Below, one piece after another: positions 16,936 through 25,460 of a stretch of 64,000 bases of DNA; the stretch's first letter is position 1, and each line of letters starts with the position of its first letter. A model generated the notes under the pieces. It did not search any database, was not told where the DNA came from, and saw nothing but the letters and a program-made list of their open reading frames with translations. The stretch is from Algoriphagus sp. Y33 (GTDB taxonomy: Bacteria > Bacteroidota > Bacteroidia > Cytophagales > Cyclobacteriaceae). The stretch spans positions 2,108,001-2,172,000 of the forward strand of contig NZ_CP061947.1 in the NCBI RefSeq assembly GCF_014838715.1, written 5' to 3'. The position numbers and the translations under genes were made by a program.

Positions 16936-17487
16936 TTACAATTTTGACCACATGGGTTGGTGTTCCAAGATTTGCTTGTAAACGGGGCAATCTTCATCAT
17001 GAGCACCGTGCAAATACCCTATACTCATCAGAAATTCATTAACGATTTCTCCTCCTGTAAAGCGAAATGTTTTTTTGAATAGTTTCACCCATTCATCTTT
17101 TGTTTTCTGATGATGATACCTTAACCAATTATCAAAGGAACCAAACTCTTTTTGCAGTATTTGAACTGCCTTCGCATTTTCAATAGCAGCATTTACTTTG
17201 AGTTTATTTCGGATAATTCCGCTATCTGCCAAAAGTCTTTCCCTATCCTCGATCGTATAATTAGCCACTTCGGCAATATTGAAGTTGCTGTATGCAGTTC
17301 TGAACCTTTGTTCTTTTTTCAGTATTGTTTCCCAACTCAATCCCGCCTGGTTAATCTCCATGATCAGGCGTCCAAATAGCTCATTATCATGATGGATGGG
17401 AAAACCATAGTGATTGTCATGGTAATTTTTATGCAATTCCCTTCTATCACTTGGTGTCATCAATTGGATTGCAGTACAATAGGACAT
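16936..17487 (-). CDS. tag: DNA-3-methyladenine glycosylase I
   Basis: 183 residues, the usual Tag length. It excises 3-methyladenine from alkylated DNA, starting base-excision repair in the cytoplasm. Family marks: Cys4, NYHDNHYGFP, INQAGLSWETILKK, SGIIRNKLKVNAAIENA and GYLHGAHDEDCPVY. The Cys4, the His after Tyr, and the C-terminal His and Cys are the expected zinc ligands. It stands alone on the minus strand, with 216 bp to the conserved element at 17703. Confidence 0.94.
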   Translation of the reverse strand: MSYCTAIQLMTPSDRRELHKNYHDNHYGFPIHHDNELFGRLIMEINQAGLSWETILKKEQRFRTAYSNFNIAEVANYTIEDRERLLADSGIIRNKLKVNAAIENAKAVQILQKEFGSFDNWLRYHHQKTKDEWVKLFKKTFRFTGGEIVNEFLMSIGYLHGAHDEDCPVYKQILEHQPMWSKL

Positions 17488-17702
17488 AATTCTATTCTTT
17501 ATTTAATAGTATAGGGCATTAATTCCAAACAACTGCTACGTGAATAAAATAGCAAAACACGTTTTGCTTTTACCCACAAATAAGGCAAATTCCACCAATC
17601 ACCTCCTCCCCAACTCCAGACATTAATCTATTATATCAATGATAAGGCTCGAAGTTATTTGACTTCTCAACAGGCCCCAAAGATGAGAAGTATGTCTATT
17701 TG

Positions 17703-17765
17703 TTACAAGTACGGAATTACTAATTGCATAGGGATAAATTATACCCCTATTGCACATTTTCGATC
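17703..17765 (+). promoter_or_regulatory. Conserved regulatory element upstream of HxlR gene
   Basis: TTACAAGTACGGAAT (17703-17717) is repeated exactly at 22184-22198, and about 27 bp later both sites have CCCTAT followed by ACATTTT and GA. Here an extra ATAGGG/CCCTAT inverted repeat (17729-17750) is present. It ends 20 bp before the HxlR start at 17785, so it should contain that promoter or operator. Confidence 0.5.
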
Positions 17766-17784
17766 ATTGCATTATCATTGTAGC

Positions 17785-18156
17785 ATGTATTTAAGAAAGA
17801 TACCTGTCAGCCTGAATTGCGGTCTCGACCTAATCGGGGAAGTGCTCTATGGAAAGTGGAAAATACGTCTGCTTTGGTTTATCAATGAGGGACATATGAG
17901 ACCAAGCGAACTGCAACGCAAAATCCCGGATGCTTCAAGAAGAGTGTTGAATATTCAGCTTAAAGAGTTGGAAGACCATGAGTTAATAACCAGAAAAATT
18001 TATCCAGTTGTCCCACCAAAAGTAGAATATAGACTAACTGAATTTGGGGAATCTCTCATACCAATTATTTCAAAATTAGGAGAATGGGGTGATGAACACC
18101 AAGACCATTTAAGAAATGTAATCGTAAAGCGGGAAGAGAGTTTATCAGGAGAATAA
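17785..18156 (+). CDS. HxlR family winged-helix regulator
   Basis: 123 residues from the ATG at 17785; the open frame extends upstream to 17659, but that stretch contains the conserved element and is probably not translated. The HxlR core is clear: LIGEVLYGKWKIRLLWFI, MRPSELQRKIPDASRRVLNIQLKELED and EYRLTEFGESLIPII. Cys near residue 12 (LNCGLDLIG) is in the place where redox or aldehyde-sensing HxlR proteins carry a reactive Cys. No co-directional target follows; it may control itself and the distant SDR with the same element. Confidence 0.88.
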   Translation: MYLRKIPVSLNCGLDLIGEVLYGKWKIRLLWFINEGHMRPSELQRKIPDASRRVLNIQLKELEDHELITRKIYPVVPPKVEYRLTEFGESLIPIISKLGEWGDEHQDHLRNVIVKREESLSGE

Positions 18157-18606
18157 GTTAATGAAAACTATAATTAGCCGTAAATGGTCCCCTACTGTGT
18201 TTTCCAACGCTAAGATGAGTCCACTTATGCGAACCAATTTCTGGACGCTTTTCCATAGTTGGTTGAGATGCTTCCGTGAAGCTGTTTAAACCTTTTCCGA
18301 TAATTACAAATGGTCTTTAAAATGGAGGTGTATTGCTGATACAACTTTCCCTCCTGTTAACGAAACTAAAGCGGATTGTCAACATTTGAAAATTAAAGCC
18401 TAAAAACAGTTACACCTAGTCAAAGCAAACCATAATTCATGTGGCTACTTAGGTTATAATTATTGTGGAGATTACTTGTTAAAACAGCGAAAAACCTCAT
18501 TTATATACCAACATTGCAACTGTTGATTATTGAGGGAATTACTACGTTGAAGCAAGTAGATTGAGGTCAAAATGCAGTGACCAACCCAACTTAAGAAGCA
18601 TATAAT
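18157..18606. other. Gene-free stretch
   Basis: 450 bp between convergent genes. Both strands are broken by frequent stops, and no recognisable relic, repeat or hairpin terminator was seen. Confidence 0.5.
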
Positions 18607-19527
18607 TCACTTTTTCAGACTATGCAGGACCATGCCCAACAAAACCAAAAAGCCTCCTGCAATGGCATACCTATCAGGGATTGTTTCATTCAAAATGAGC
18701 AGTTCCCCCACCAATGCAAACAGGACTTCAGTGGATTGTGTAGCCTCAACAGCAGCTAAAGCCTTAGGATCTTTTTGAACTTTGTCAGTTGCCTTAAAGA
18801 ATAAAACCGTAGCTACTACCCCTGAACAGATTGCAACCCATAAAGTTGTATTTACCTGGGAAGCTGTTGGGAATTTTTCAAATGCAAGTCCTATGCAAGA
18901 GAGTAAAATCCAAAACGGGAGGCTTGCGACTGTCATCCCAAAAGTTCTTTGCAGGGCATCTATTTTCCCAATGGTAATTTCCATCATTTTTCTGTTTCCT
19001 ATCGGATAAGCAAAAGCGGCAACCAAAACCGGGGCAAAGCCTAGTATTAAGTCTTTTATGGAAACCTGACGGGCATGTCCGACCTGCATAAGTAAAACTC
19101 CCAAAAGTATAATGAGGGAATACAGAATAGTTTGTAACGGTAGTGCTTTTTTAGGATGGGTTTTCTGTATCCAAGGCGCAACTATTATTCCGGCTAAAAT
19201 AGTTATTTGCCAGGTTCCTGCTATCAACCATGATGGACCGAAAGCGGATGCAAAGGTTAGCGGTGCATAAAACATTCCAAAGCCAATGGTACTCCAGAAT
19301 AACCATTGACTTGGTTTTTCTTTAATAGCCAGAACTACAGGTTTGAGCTTTTTGGATATAAGCACTAAAACCAACAAAAATAAGGCGGTCCAGAAATAGC
19401 GTATTGAAGCACTCCATATCCAATGCCCCCCTTGAACGGCCATAAATCTGTTCAATACAAACGTAATGGCAAAAAACAGCGCAGATAAAATTCCAAGGAA
19501 CAGTGCAGTGCGTTTACTAGATTTCAT
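18607..19527 (-). CDS. DMT superfamily multidrug efflux transporter
   Basis: 306 residues from the ATG at 19527; an ATG at 19587 would add 20 residues without a plausible role. About ten hydrophobic spans are visible, arranged as two EamA-like halves, starting RTALFLGILSALFFAITFVL and ending GGFLVLLGMVLHSL. This matches the putative multidrug-resistance efflux (EmrE-like) group of drug/metabolite transporters in the inner membrane. Substrate unknown. It stands alone, followed by an AraC regulator on the same strand 280 bp upstream. Confidence 0.85.
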   Translation of the reverse strand: MKSSKRTALFLGILSALFFAITFVLNRFMAVQGGHWIWSASIRYFWTALFLLVLVLISKKLKPVVLAIKEKPSQWLFWSTIGFGMFYAPLTFASAFGPSWLIAGTWQITILAGIIVAPWIQKTHPKKALPLQTILYSLIILLGVLLMQVGHARQVSIKDLILGFAPVLVAAFAYPIGNRKMMEITIGKIDALQRTFGMTVASLPFWILLSCIGLAFEKFPTASQVNTTLWVAICSGVVATVLFFKATDKVQKDPKALAAVEATQSTEVLFALVGELLILNETIPDRYAIAGGFLVLLGMVLHSLKK

Positions 19528-19808
19528 ACAATTTATAGGATAAAAAAAGGAAAGGCAAGCCAAGTTTGCCACCTCCCTTTTGATCATTCAATTCCTCTAA
19601 TTAAGAGGTTGGGAATTCATGATGTAAAATTGTCGCAATTTTAATCATGACTCAATGGACAAGTTCCCCTAAGCATTGGACTTTTTCCCAGATGAAAAGC
19701 ATGCGATGACGACTTTACCTTAGAAAATAAAGTAGAGTCGGGATGGTAGAATACAGAAAAAAATCAGTTAAAAAACTCACCCCTTCCCTTGGGCTAAGTA
19801 CTGCTTAT

Positions 19809-20639
19809 TCAGAATTTTCTCCTGAAAGCTGTAGGTGAATTTCCCGTGCTTTTTGAAAAGAAACGGATAAAATAGGCCACGTCATCGTAATTTAATTGGT
19901 ATGCTATTTCTTTTACCGTGAGTGTGGTATGAACCAGAAGTCGTTTGCTTTCGTGAATAATCCTGTTTTTGATAATGTTATTTGGACTCTCATTACTCAG
20001 CAACTTTATTTTCTTACTGAGGTTTTTGGGTGTAATGAACAACATATCGGCATAATCTGAAACAGAATGATGTGTTTTAAAGTGACGTTCAACCAACTGA
20101 CTGAATTTACGAAGAAATTGTACATCTTCGTCCTGTTGTATTTCAGTAAACTGATGAACTTTTTTCCAAATGCGGGTAGCCTTTAGAATCACCATCTTCA
20201 ACAAAATCCTTAACATTTCTTCTGTATTGCTATCCTGATTATTCATTTCAGCTTTTATTTCCTGCAGGACATTTTGTACTTCAGAGGATTGATCAGGAGT
20301 CAACTCTACAAAAGGAACTTCGAATACATTATTGTATAGAATGCCGTCGCAGGCAACTTCCTGATCATGCACTTCAATGCAATAAAAATCCCTGTTGAAA
20401 TAAATCAGTTCGCCCTCTTGAATATCATGGTTTAAGGCTTGGATAATTACTTTTGGATTAAGAAAGAGAAGACAATCACTTTTTAGATAAAATTCTTCAA
20501 AGTCAACTTTCAATTCTGAGCCTTTAGGCAAGAACAACATTTTAATGTGGTCATGAAAAGGCACGAATTCATTCCCATTTTGGGGTAGCTCCTTAAGCTC
20601 GAGATAACCAAATTTTTTAAAGTTGAATTCTTTAAGCAT
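19809..20639 (-). CDS. AraC family transcriptional regulator
   Basis: 276 residues from the ATG at 20639 (MLKEFNFKKFGYLELKEL); a longer frame to 20780 overlaps the neighbouring stop and is unlikely. The N-terminal half is cupin-like (FVPFHDHIKMLFLPKGSELK). The C-terminal part has the two helix-turn-helix units: VSDYADMLFITPKNLSKKIK and VKEIAYQLNYDDVAYFIRFF, ending TGNSPTAFRRKF. It lies downstream of the NTF2-like gene at 20777 and upstream of nothing obvious. Likely regulates the nearby SDR and NTF2-like genes. Confidence 0.9.
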   Translation of the reverse strand: MLKEFNFKKFGYLELKELPQNGNEFVPFHDHIKMLFLPKGSELKVDFEEFYLKSDCLLFLNPKVIIQALNHDIQEGELIYFNRDFYCIEVHDQEVACDGILYNNVFEVPFVELTPDQSSEVQNVLQEIKAEMNNQDSNTEEMLRILLKMVILKATRIWKKVHQFTEIQQDEDVQFLRKFSQLVERHFKTHHSVSDYADMLFITPKNLSKKIKLLSNESPNNIIKNRIIHESKRLLVHTTLTVKEIAYQLNYDDVAYFIRFFSKSTGNSPTAFRRKF

Positions 20640-20776
20640 AATCGGAAAGTAAAACAGGTAGGTAGTTAATTTACAGGAGCTTGAAAAGAAATGATTCCCG
20701 GTATTTCTTTGTAAACAAGAGGTTTTAGAGAGGGTAAAAGCCCTCTCTAAAACCAAAAATTTCCCATCAGGAATAA

Positions 20777-21094
20777 TCAAACAATCTTTAGACTATGGAT
20801 TTGATCATCCTTGATATCAAACTGATAAGTCAAAACCAGCGGACTACCCGGGAAATTTCCAGATATTTTAGCTTTGAGTTTCTGACTGTCCTCCAAATAT
20901 TCTACGGGCTGCATAATGGTTTTATAGGTATCATTTGCTCCCTCAATCCATGATTTTATTTCTTTTCTTCCATTATACTTATGACCTTCGTCATGGACTA
21001 TTGCTGTTTCAGCAAAACACTTAGAGAATTCAATGCTATCGTAATTGTTTTGAGCTTCAATTAAGCTTGCTACTACTTTTGGTAAATTAGACAT
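20777..21094 (-). CDS. NTF2-like/SnoaL-like small protein
   Basis: 105 residues, the usual size of a single nuclear-transport-factor-2-like fold. VVASLIEAQNNYDSIEFSKC, then FAETAIVHDEGHKYNGRKEI and SWIEGANDTYKTI follow the helix-strand order of SnoaL-like proteins that bind small hydrophobic ligands or act as cyclases or isomerases. No catalytic residue can be assigned. It lies 254 bp from the SDR at 21349 on the same strand, a pairing seen with small-molecule oxidoreduction. Confidence 0.8.
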   Translation of the reverse strand: MSNLPKVVASLIEAQNNYDSIEFSKCFAETAIVHDEGHKYNGRKEIKSWIEGANDTYKTIMQPVEYLEDSQKLKAKISGNFPGSPLVLTYQFDIKDDQIHSLKIV

Positions 21095-21348
21095 GGTATT
21101 ATTATTTATGGTTAATTAAAATTAACTCCTAAGTATTATTCAAATTAACAAACATGAAAAAACTCAGGAGAAACACTAGAAGAATTGAATATTCGTAGAT
21201 ATGAAGTAGGCATATTATTTATATAAATAAATTAAACTATTTATTATTCACCACATCGTTCTAGATACATAAATCAAACTATCATTAGTGTTTAAGAGGT
21301 TGATTAAATCTAAAATTGTGACGCCATGACTTATTAAACCACTGATTA

Positions 21349-22143
21349 CTAAATAGTTGGGATTGTACCTCCATCAATTACAAATTCAGTACCTGTTAAG
21401 TAACTTGCTCTAGGGGAAACAAGAAAACCGACTAACTCTGCAACTTCCCGAGGCTGTGCTGGCTTGCCAAAAGGTATTCCACCTAATGCATCCATCACAC
21501 TTTGTGTTGCCTCTTCTACACTAATATTTGAACTGCTGGCAATACGCTCCATCATTGCCACAGACGCTGTGGTGGCAATCCATCCCGGGGATACGGTCAA
21601 TACACGCACGCCCTTTGAGGCAACTTCATTTGATAGGCTCTTGCTATAATTTATAAGCCCTGCTTTTGCTGCCGCATAAGGCAAAGTAGAATCATACAAT
21701 GGCAACCTTCCTTGTATGGAAGCGATGTGAATAATGACTCCATTTCCTCGTTCCTCCATTTGAGGCAAGAATCCTCTATCCAATCTAACCGGGGCTAGCA
21801 AGTTTGCCTGAAATGACTGCAACCAATCTTCATCATTCAACACTTTATACCCTCCGGCTGGAGTAGTTGAGCTTCCCAAATTATTGATCAAAATATCAAG
21901 CCTCTCAAACCTTGATGTAACTTCGGCAATTACCTTTGATGTGCCTGCTTTAGTACTTAAATCAGCCGCTATAAAATGTTGGTTTTCAGTCAAATTTTCA
22001 GGGCTGTTTCTTGCTGTAATAATCACAGTAGCCCCTGCCTCACTTAATCTTTCCGCAATGGCCTTCCCTGCCCCTTTTGTTCCGCCTGTTACCAATGCTA
22101 TTTTGCCTGATAATTCATTATTGAAATTAAATTGCTGTTCCAT
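21349..22143 (-). CDS. Short-chain dehydrogenase/reductase
   Basis: 264 residues from MEQQFNFNNEL; an ATG at 22161 is possible. NAD(P)-dependent oxidoreductase with TGGTKGAGKAIA (cofactor-binding Gly motif), NNLGSS in place of the usual NNAG, HIASIQG (catalytic Ser) and YAAAKAGL (Tyr and Lys). The C-terminus has YLTGTEFVIDGG. The substrate is unknown. The conserved element at 22184 lies 41 bp upstream of the start, and an HxlR gene is divergent at 22438, so HxlR control is likely. Confidence 0.9.
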   Translation of the reverse strand: MEQQFNFNNELSGKIALVTGGTKGAGKAIAERLSEAGATVIITARNSPENLTENQHFIAADLSTKAGTSKVIAEVTSRFERLDILINNLGSSTTPAGGYKVLNDEDWLQSFQANLLAPVRLDRGFLPQMEERGNGVIIHIASIQGRLPLYDSTLPYAAAKAGLINYSKSLSNEVASKGVRVLTVSPGWIATTASVAMMERIASSSNISVEEATQSVMDALGGIPFGKPAQPREVAELVGFLVSPRASYLTGTEFVIDGGTIPTI

Positions 22144-22183
22144 ATATTTTATTTTTAACAAATTTCAGTCTTATGTACAGCTA

Positions 22184-22246
22184 TTACAAGTACGGAATAT
22201 CGATTCATATACTGATATTTTATTCCCTATGGTACATTTTGGAACC
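22184..22246. promoter_or_regulatory. Conserved regulatory element between SDR and HxlR genes
   Basis: Second copy of the element at 17703: exact TTACAAGTACGGAAT, then CCCTAT and ACATTTT at nearly the same spacing. It is upstream of the SDR on the minus strand and about 190 bp before the HxlR gene on the plus strand. Confidence 0.5.
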
Positions 22247-22410
22247 TATCAAGATTCTGTTTGATTTGAATCAAAGATTATCACAAACTAAATTCTATCA
22301 ACCTGTTGATGTCTGAATTGAACAGAGAAAAACTTAATCATTTAGCCTTAATTTTACATAGGCTTCGAATTTTCTTATAAATACTATACATTTTTTATCA
22401 ATTACAAAAA

Positions 22411-22437
22411 GTATAGTTAGTACATATAGGATAGTTA
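22411..22437 (+). promoter_or_regulatory. Candidate HxlR operator
   Basis: GTATAGT (22411-22417) and GGATAGT (22429-22435) lie 18 bp apart right before the ATG at 22438. Read on the minus strand this is close to the sequence at 15130-15154 (20 of 25 positions by eye). An ACTATAC at 22383-22389 also pairs with the GTATAGT. Confidence 0.4.
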
Positions 22438-22785
22438 ATGAAAAAGCATACAGTAGAAGCCTGCTTAAAAGCAAAATTACCAATACGCGATACTTTAGAT
22501 GTTGTAGGTGGCAAATGGAAATTGGTTTTAATCACAGTTTTACAAAGTGGTAAAAAAGGGTTCAACGAATTGTCCCGTGAAGCAGGAATTTCACCAAGAA
22601 TCTTATCAAAAGAATTACAGGATATGGAAATGAATGGTTTAGTCAACAGGGAAGTTTGCAGCACCAAACCTGTTACCGTTCAATATGAATTGACAGATTA
22701 CAGTAAAACATTAAATGATGTCCTGATTGCAAGGGAAAAATGGGGGCAACAACACCGGGATAAAATCATTCATGGTATTGAATAA
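22438..22785 (+). CDS. HxlR family winged-helix regulator
   Basis: 115 residues, full HxlR length. ACLKAKLPIRDTLDVVGGKW carries the N-terminal Cys and the signature GGKWK; the wing and recognition helix are in FNELSREAGISPRILSKELQ, followed by QYELTDYSKTL. HxlR proteins often sense reactive electrophiles through that Cys and repress nearby oxidoreductase genes. It is divergent from the SDR at 21349. Its last 20 bp overlap the tail of the Dps relic on the other strand. Confidence 0.92.
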   Translation: MKKHTVEACLKAKLPIRDTLDVVGGKWKLVLITVLQSGKKGFNELSREAGISPRILSKELQDMEMNGLVNREVCSTKPVTVQYELTDYSKTLNDVLIAREKWGQQHRDKIIHGIE

Positions 22786-23086
22786 ACAATAATCCTAAAA
22801 ATGATTGACTTTCAGCATTGTTCTGTAGTGGGGTTCCTCCCACGGTTAGGATTCTTTTGGCCACTTCATCCACTTTCAACAGAAAGTTTGTATACTGCTC
22901 TTCAAACTTTTGATGCAGTTCAAAAAACTTTTCTCCTTTGATGTTCCAGTGTAATCCTCTTGTATTTTGAGAGCTTATCATGTAATCAGCGAATAGGTAA
23001 TTTAAGCCCTCAGCAAGTGATTTGCTTTGTTCTCCGTCTAATCCAATTTGAGTTTTTTCTAGGAATTTTATAGAATTTAATCGTTA
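22766..23086 (-). pseudogene. Dps/ferritin-like protein relic
   Basis: The frame from about 23086 reads RLNSIKFLEKTQIGLDGEQS, then SLAEGLNYLFADYMISSQNT, RGLHWNIKGEKFFELHQKFE and VDEVAKRILTVGGTPLQ. This is the N-terminal half of a Dps protein, including the WNIKG region that shapes the ferroxidase site. No start codon is found at the proper place and the C-terminal half is missing after GGTPLQ. Dps normally oxidises iron and shields DNA under stress. A short internal ATG at 22979-22981 gives a 71-residue open frame that would lack helix 1. Confidence 0.8.
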
Positions 23087-23090
23087 AACA

Positions 23091-23120
23091 ATATGGAGCT
23101 GTATTTAAACAGCTCCATAT
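23091..23120 (-). terminator. Hairpin after the hydrolase gene
   Basis: ATATGGAGCTG, an 8-nt loop and CAGCTCCATAT form a perfect 11-bp stem, 12 bp past the stop of the minus-strand hydrolase. The T-tract on that strand is weak (TTGTTTAA). Confidence 0.6.
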
Positions 23121-23132
23121 GTGAGTACCTCA

Positions 23133-24038
23133 TTATTTAAGAGCAAATTTCTCAAGCTCAGTATTGAATTTCTCCGCTTCTTCGACAAACAGTGCGTGAC
23201 CGCTGTTCTCAAACCTCACTAAATAGGAGTCTTTAATCCCTTTATTGAGCTCTTCGGCAAATGGAAATGGGCATAACTTGTCCTGAGTACCTTGGAATAT
23301 GGCAGTAGGAATTTTTATTCTTGAAAGCTCTGGACGTAAATCCAGGTCTTTTAAAGCACTAATTGATTCAGTAACGGCATAAGGAGAAGCTTCCAAATTC
23401 ATTTTCTCCAACCATCTTTCTACATTTTTGGATATGTTACCCTCTTTGGCAACAAACGCACTGCCAAGACCTGCAATCAAATCTTCCCGAGCAGTCAATG
23501 TTTGGGTAATTAATCCATTCGCGTCAGCTTCGGAAATACCGTGAGGGGATCCATCTCTCTGTTTCCATGACGGGGCTGCAGCCCCAAAAAGAGCAAGCTT
23601 ACTCACGTGAGCTGCATCATATTTACTAACGTAGTGAAGAACAACTGCACCTCCCATCGAAAAACCACCCAAAACTGCATTTTGAATATTCAGCTTTTCC
23701 AAAACCACCTTAATGTCATCAGAAAACACGTCAAAATCATATTTTCCATATGGTTTGTCTGATTTGCCAAAACCACGAAGTGTAATACCAATAACCCTAA
23801 ATCCTTTTCGGCTCAAGTATTGGTACTGGTACTGATACATCTCATCATTTAATGGCCAACCATGGATCAAAACAATGGGCTGTCCTTCACCAATATCTGT
23901 AATATGTAGTTTAACATTTTTTTCTACCTCAATGTACTCTGCCCTTCCTGCCGAAGCATTAACTCTTTTGCTTTGTGCCATAAGGCTGCTAGTGAAAAGA
24001 GAAACTAATATTGCTAATGCTAAAATTGACTTTTTCAT
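23133..24038 (-). CDS. Secreted alpha/beta hydrolase
   Basis: 301 residues with a signal peptide (LALAILVSLFTSSLMAQ). Alpha/beta-hydrolase marks: IVLIHGWPLNDEM (oxyanion HGWP), the nucleophile elbow GGFSMGGAVVLHY (Ser), GTQDKLCPF with the Asp, and ENSGHALFVEE with the His. It should cleave an ester or similar bond outside the cytoplasm. It resembles non-haem haloperoxidase or arylesterase relatives and the neighbour at 24140, from which it may have arisen by duplication; they share the same strand but have separate spacing. The substrate is unknown. Confidence 0.88.
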   Translation of the reverse strand: MKKSILALAILVSLFTSSLMAQSKRVNASAGRAEYIEVEKNVKLHITDIGEGQPIVLIHGWPLNDEMYQYQYQYLSRKGFRVIGITLRGFGKSDKPYGKYDFDVFSDDIKVVLEKLNIQNAVLGGFSMGGAVVLHYVSKYDAAHVSKLALFGAAAPSWKQRDGSPHGISEADANGLITQTLTAREDLIAGLGSAFVAKEGNISKNVERWLEKMNLEASPYAVTESISALKDLDLRPELSRIKIPTAIFQGTQDKLCPFPFAEELNKGIKDSYLVRFENSGHALFVEEAEKFNTELEKFALK

Positions 24039-24139
24039 TTTTTACTTTTTTAAAATTCGTTACGGTTTTATTTGCAATATTTGAGCGAAATGATCAAGCT
24101 TTATAAGGATGAATTCCGTGCTACATTGCCCCCTCATCA

Positions 24140-24961
24140 TTATGAGTTTATAAATTCCAGGATGTCTTTATTAATGGTAGCTACCTCCGTAGTTGGCATA
24201 CCATGGGAAAAACCAGGGTAGATGATCAATTTTCCGTTCTGCAATAATGAAGCAGCTGTAATAGCAGTTGTTACATAAGGAACAATTTGGTCATCCTCAC
24301 CATGAAGAACCAAAACAGGGAACTCCACACTTTTTAGATCTTCAGTGAAATCAGTTTCAGAAAAAACTTTAATACAATCGTATTGTGCTTTGATTCCCCC
24401 CATCATTCCCTGGCGCCACCAATTGTCTTGGATTCCTTTTATAACTTCTGCTCCTTCACGGTTGTAACCGAAAAAAGGAATAGTGATATCCTGATAAAAT
24501 TGAGCTCTATTGTGTCGTGTCTTATGACGAATATCATCAAACACTGCCAAGGGAACACCATTAGGATTGCGCTCATCTGCAATCATATAAGGTGTAATTG
24601 CACTAATTAAGACCACTTTGGCAACTCGGCCTTTTCCATGTTGGGCAGCATACCTGATGGCCTCTCCACCTCCGGTTGAATGTCCCACATGAATTACGTT
24701 TTCTAGATCCAAGAACTCAACCAATTCCGCCACATCGGCAGCATAGGTATCCATATCGTTTCCATTGAAAGTTTGAGTGGAGCGACCATGACCACGTCTA
24801 TCATGTGCAATTACTCTAAAACCATACTCTAGAAAAAACATCATTTGTGCATCCCAGTCATCTGATGACAAAGGCCATCCATGGTGAAAGAAAATAGGTT
24901 GACCCGCCCCTAAATCTTTGAAATAAATTTCAGTTCCGTCTTTTACTGTGAATTTGTTCAT
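24140..24961 (-). CDS. Alpha/beta hydrolase, cofactor-free chloroperoxidase type
   Basis: 273 residues, no signal peptide, hence cytoplasmic. IFFHHGWPLSSDDW, HDRRGHGRST, VGHSTGGGEAIRY (nucleophile Ser), LHGEDDQIVP (Asp) and YPGFSHGMP (His) are all intact and match the arylesterase/non-haem chloroperoxidase branch. Such enzymes hydrolyse aryl esters and can make peracids from carboxylic acids and peroxide. It lies upstream of a related secreted hydrolase, 100 bp away. Presence among stress-response genes hints at detoxification, which is inference. Confidence 0.9.
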   Translation of the reverse strand: MNKFTVKDGTEIYFKDLGAGQPIFFHHGWPLSSDDWDAQMMFFLEYGFRVIAHDRRGHGRSTQTFNGNDMDTYAADVAELVEFLDLENVIHVGHSTGGGEAIRYAAQHGKGRVAKVVLISAITPYMIADERNPNGVPLAVFDDIRHKTRHNRAQFYQDITIPFFGYNREGAEVIKGIQDNWWRQGMMGGIKAQYDCIKVFSETDFTEDLKSVEFPVLVLHGEDDQIVPYVTTAITAASLLQNGKLIIYPGFSHGMPTTEVATINKDILEFINS

Positions 24962-25387
24962 GAGTATATATTTTATTGGTTATTAATATTTGATAATGCA
25001 AAGGTGTCAGGATACTGTAGGGTTAACAATGGATGAATTTCTCTTTGGATTGGATATTTTTCCCTTATAAGATTTTGATCAGTTGGTAACGCTAATTGAG
25101 ATGAATTTTAGACTTATTATATGGACAAAAAGCTTTTAATAATGTGCCTTTACCCTCTTCTAGAATCATCTATTACTGAGCGAACGACAGAAACATTACT
25201 GCTTTATGGTTCAAAAATTGCTGCACTAGAGATTGAAAAATGATGATAAATGTCTACGTATACACCTTTATATTAAAGATCTTCTTAAAGATTCTATTCC
25301 TTAAAATTTAAAAGGAATAAAACTCTAGACAATTTGTTTTTCGCCGAGATCAATGTCTAATTGGTTATTTAATCCACCAAAATAAAA
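24962..25387. other. Gene-free stretch
   Basis: About 425 bp between the chloroperoxidase start and the terminator at 25388. AT-rich, with no supported frame, relic or repeat. It should hold the promoter of the hydrolase gene. Confidence 0.45.
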
Positions 25388-25413
25388 TAGCACCGAAGAA
25401 TTCCCCGGTGCTA
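25388..25413 (-). terminator. Intrinsic terminator of the duplicated-domain lipoprotein
   Basis: TAGCACCG, a 10-nt loop and CGGTGCTA form a perfect 8-bp stem, followed on the minus strand by TTTTATTTT. It lies about 50 bp past the stop at 25461. Confidence 0.75.
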
Positions 25414-25460
25414 CCACCTTCGAATTAATAATTCAGACAATACTGAATAGGAAAATGGGA

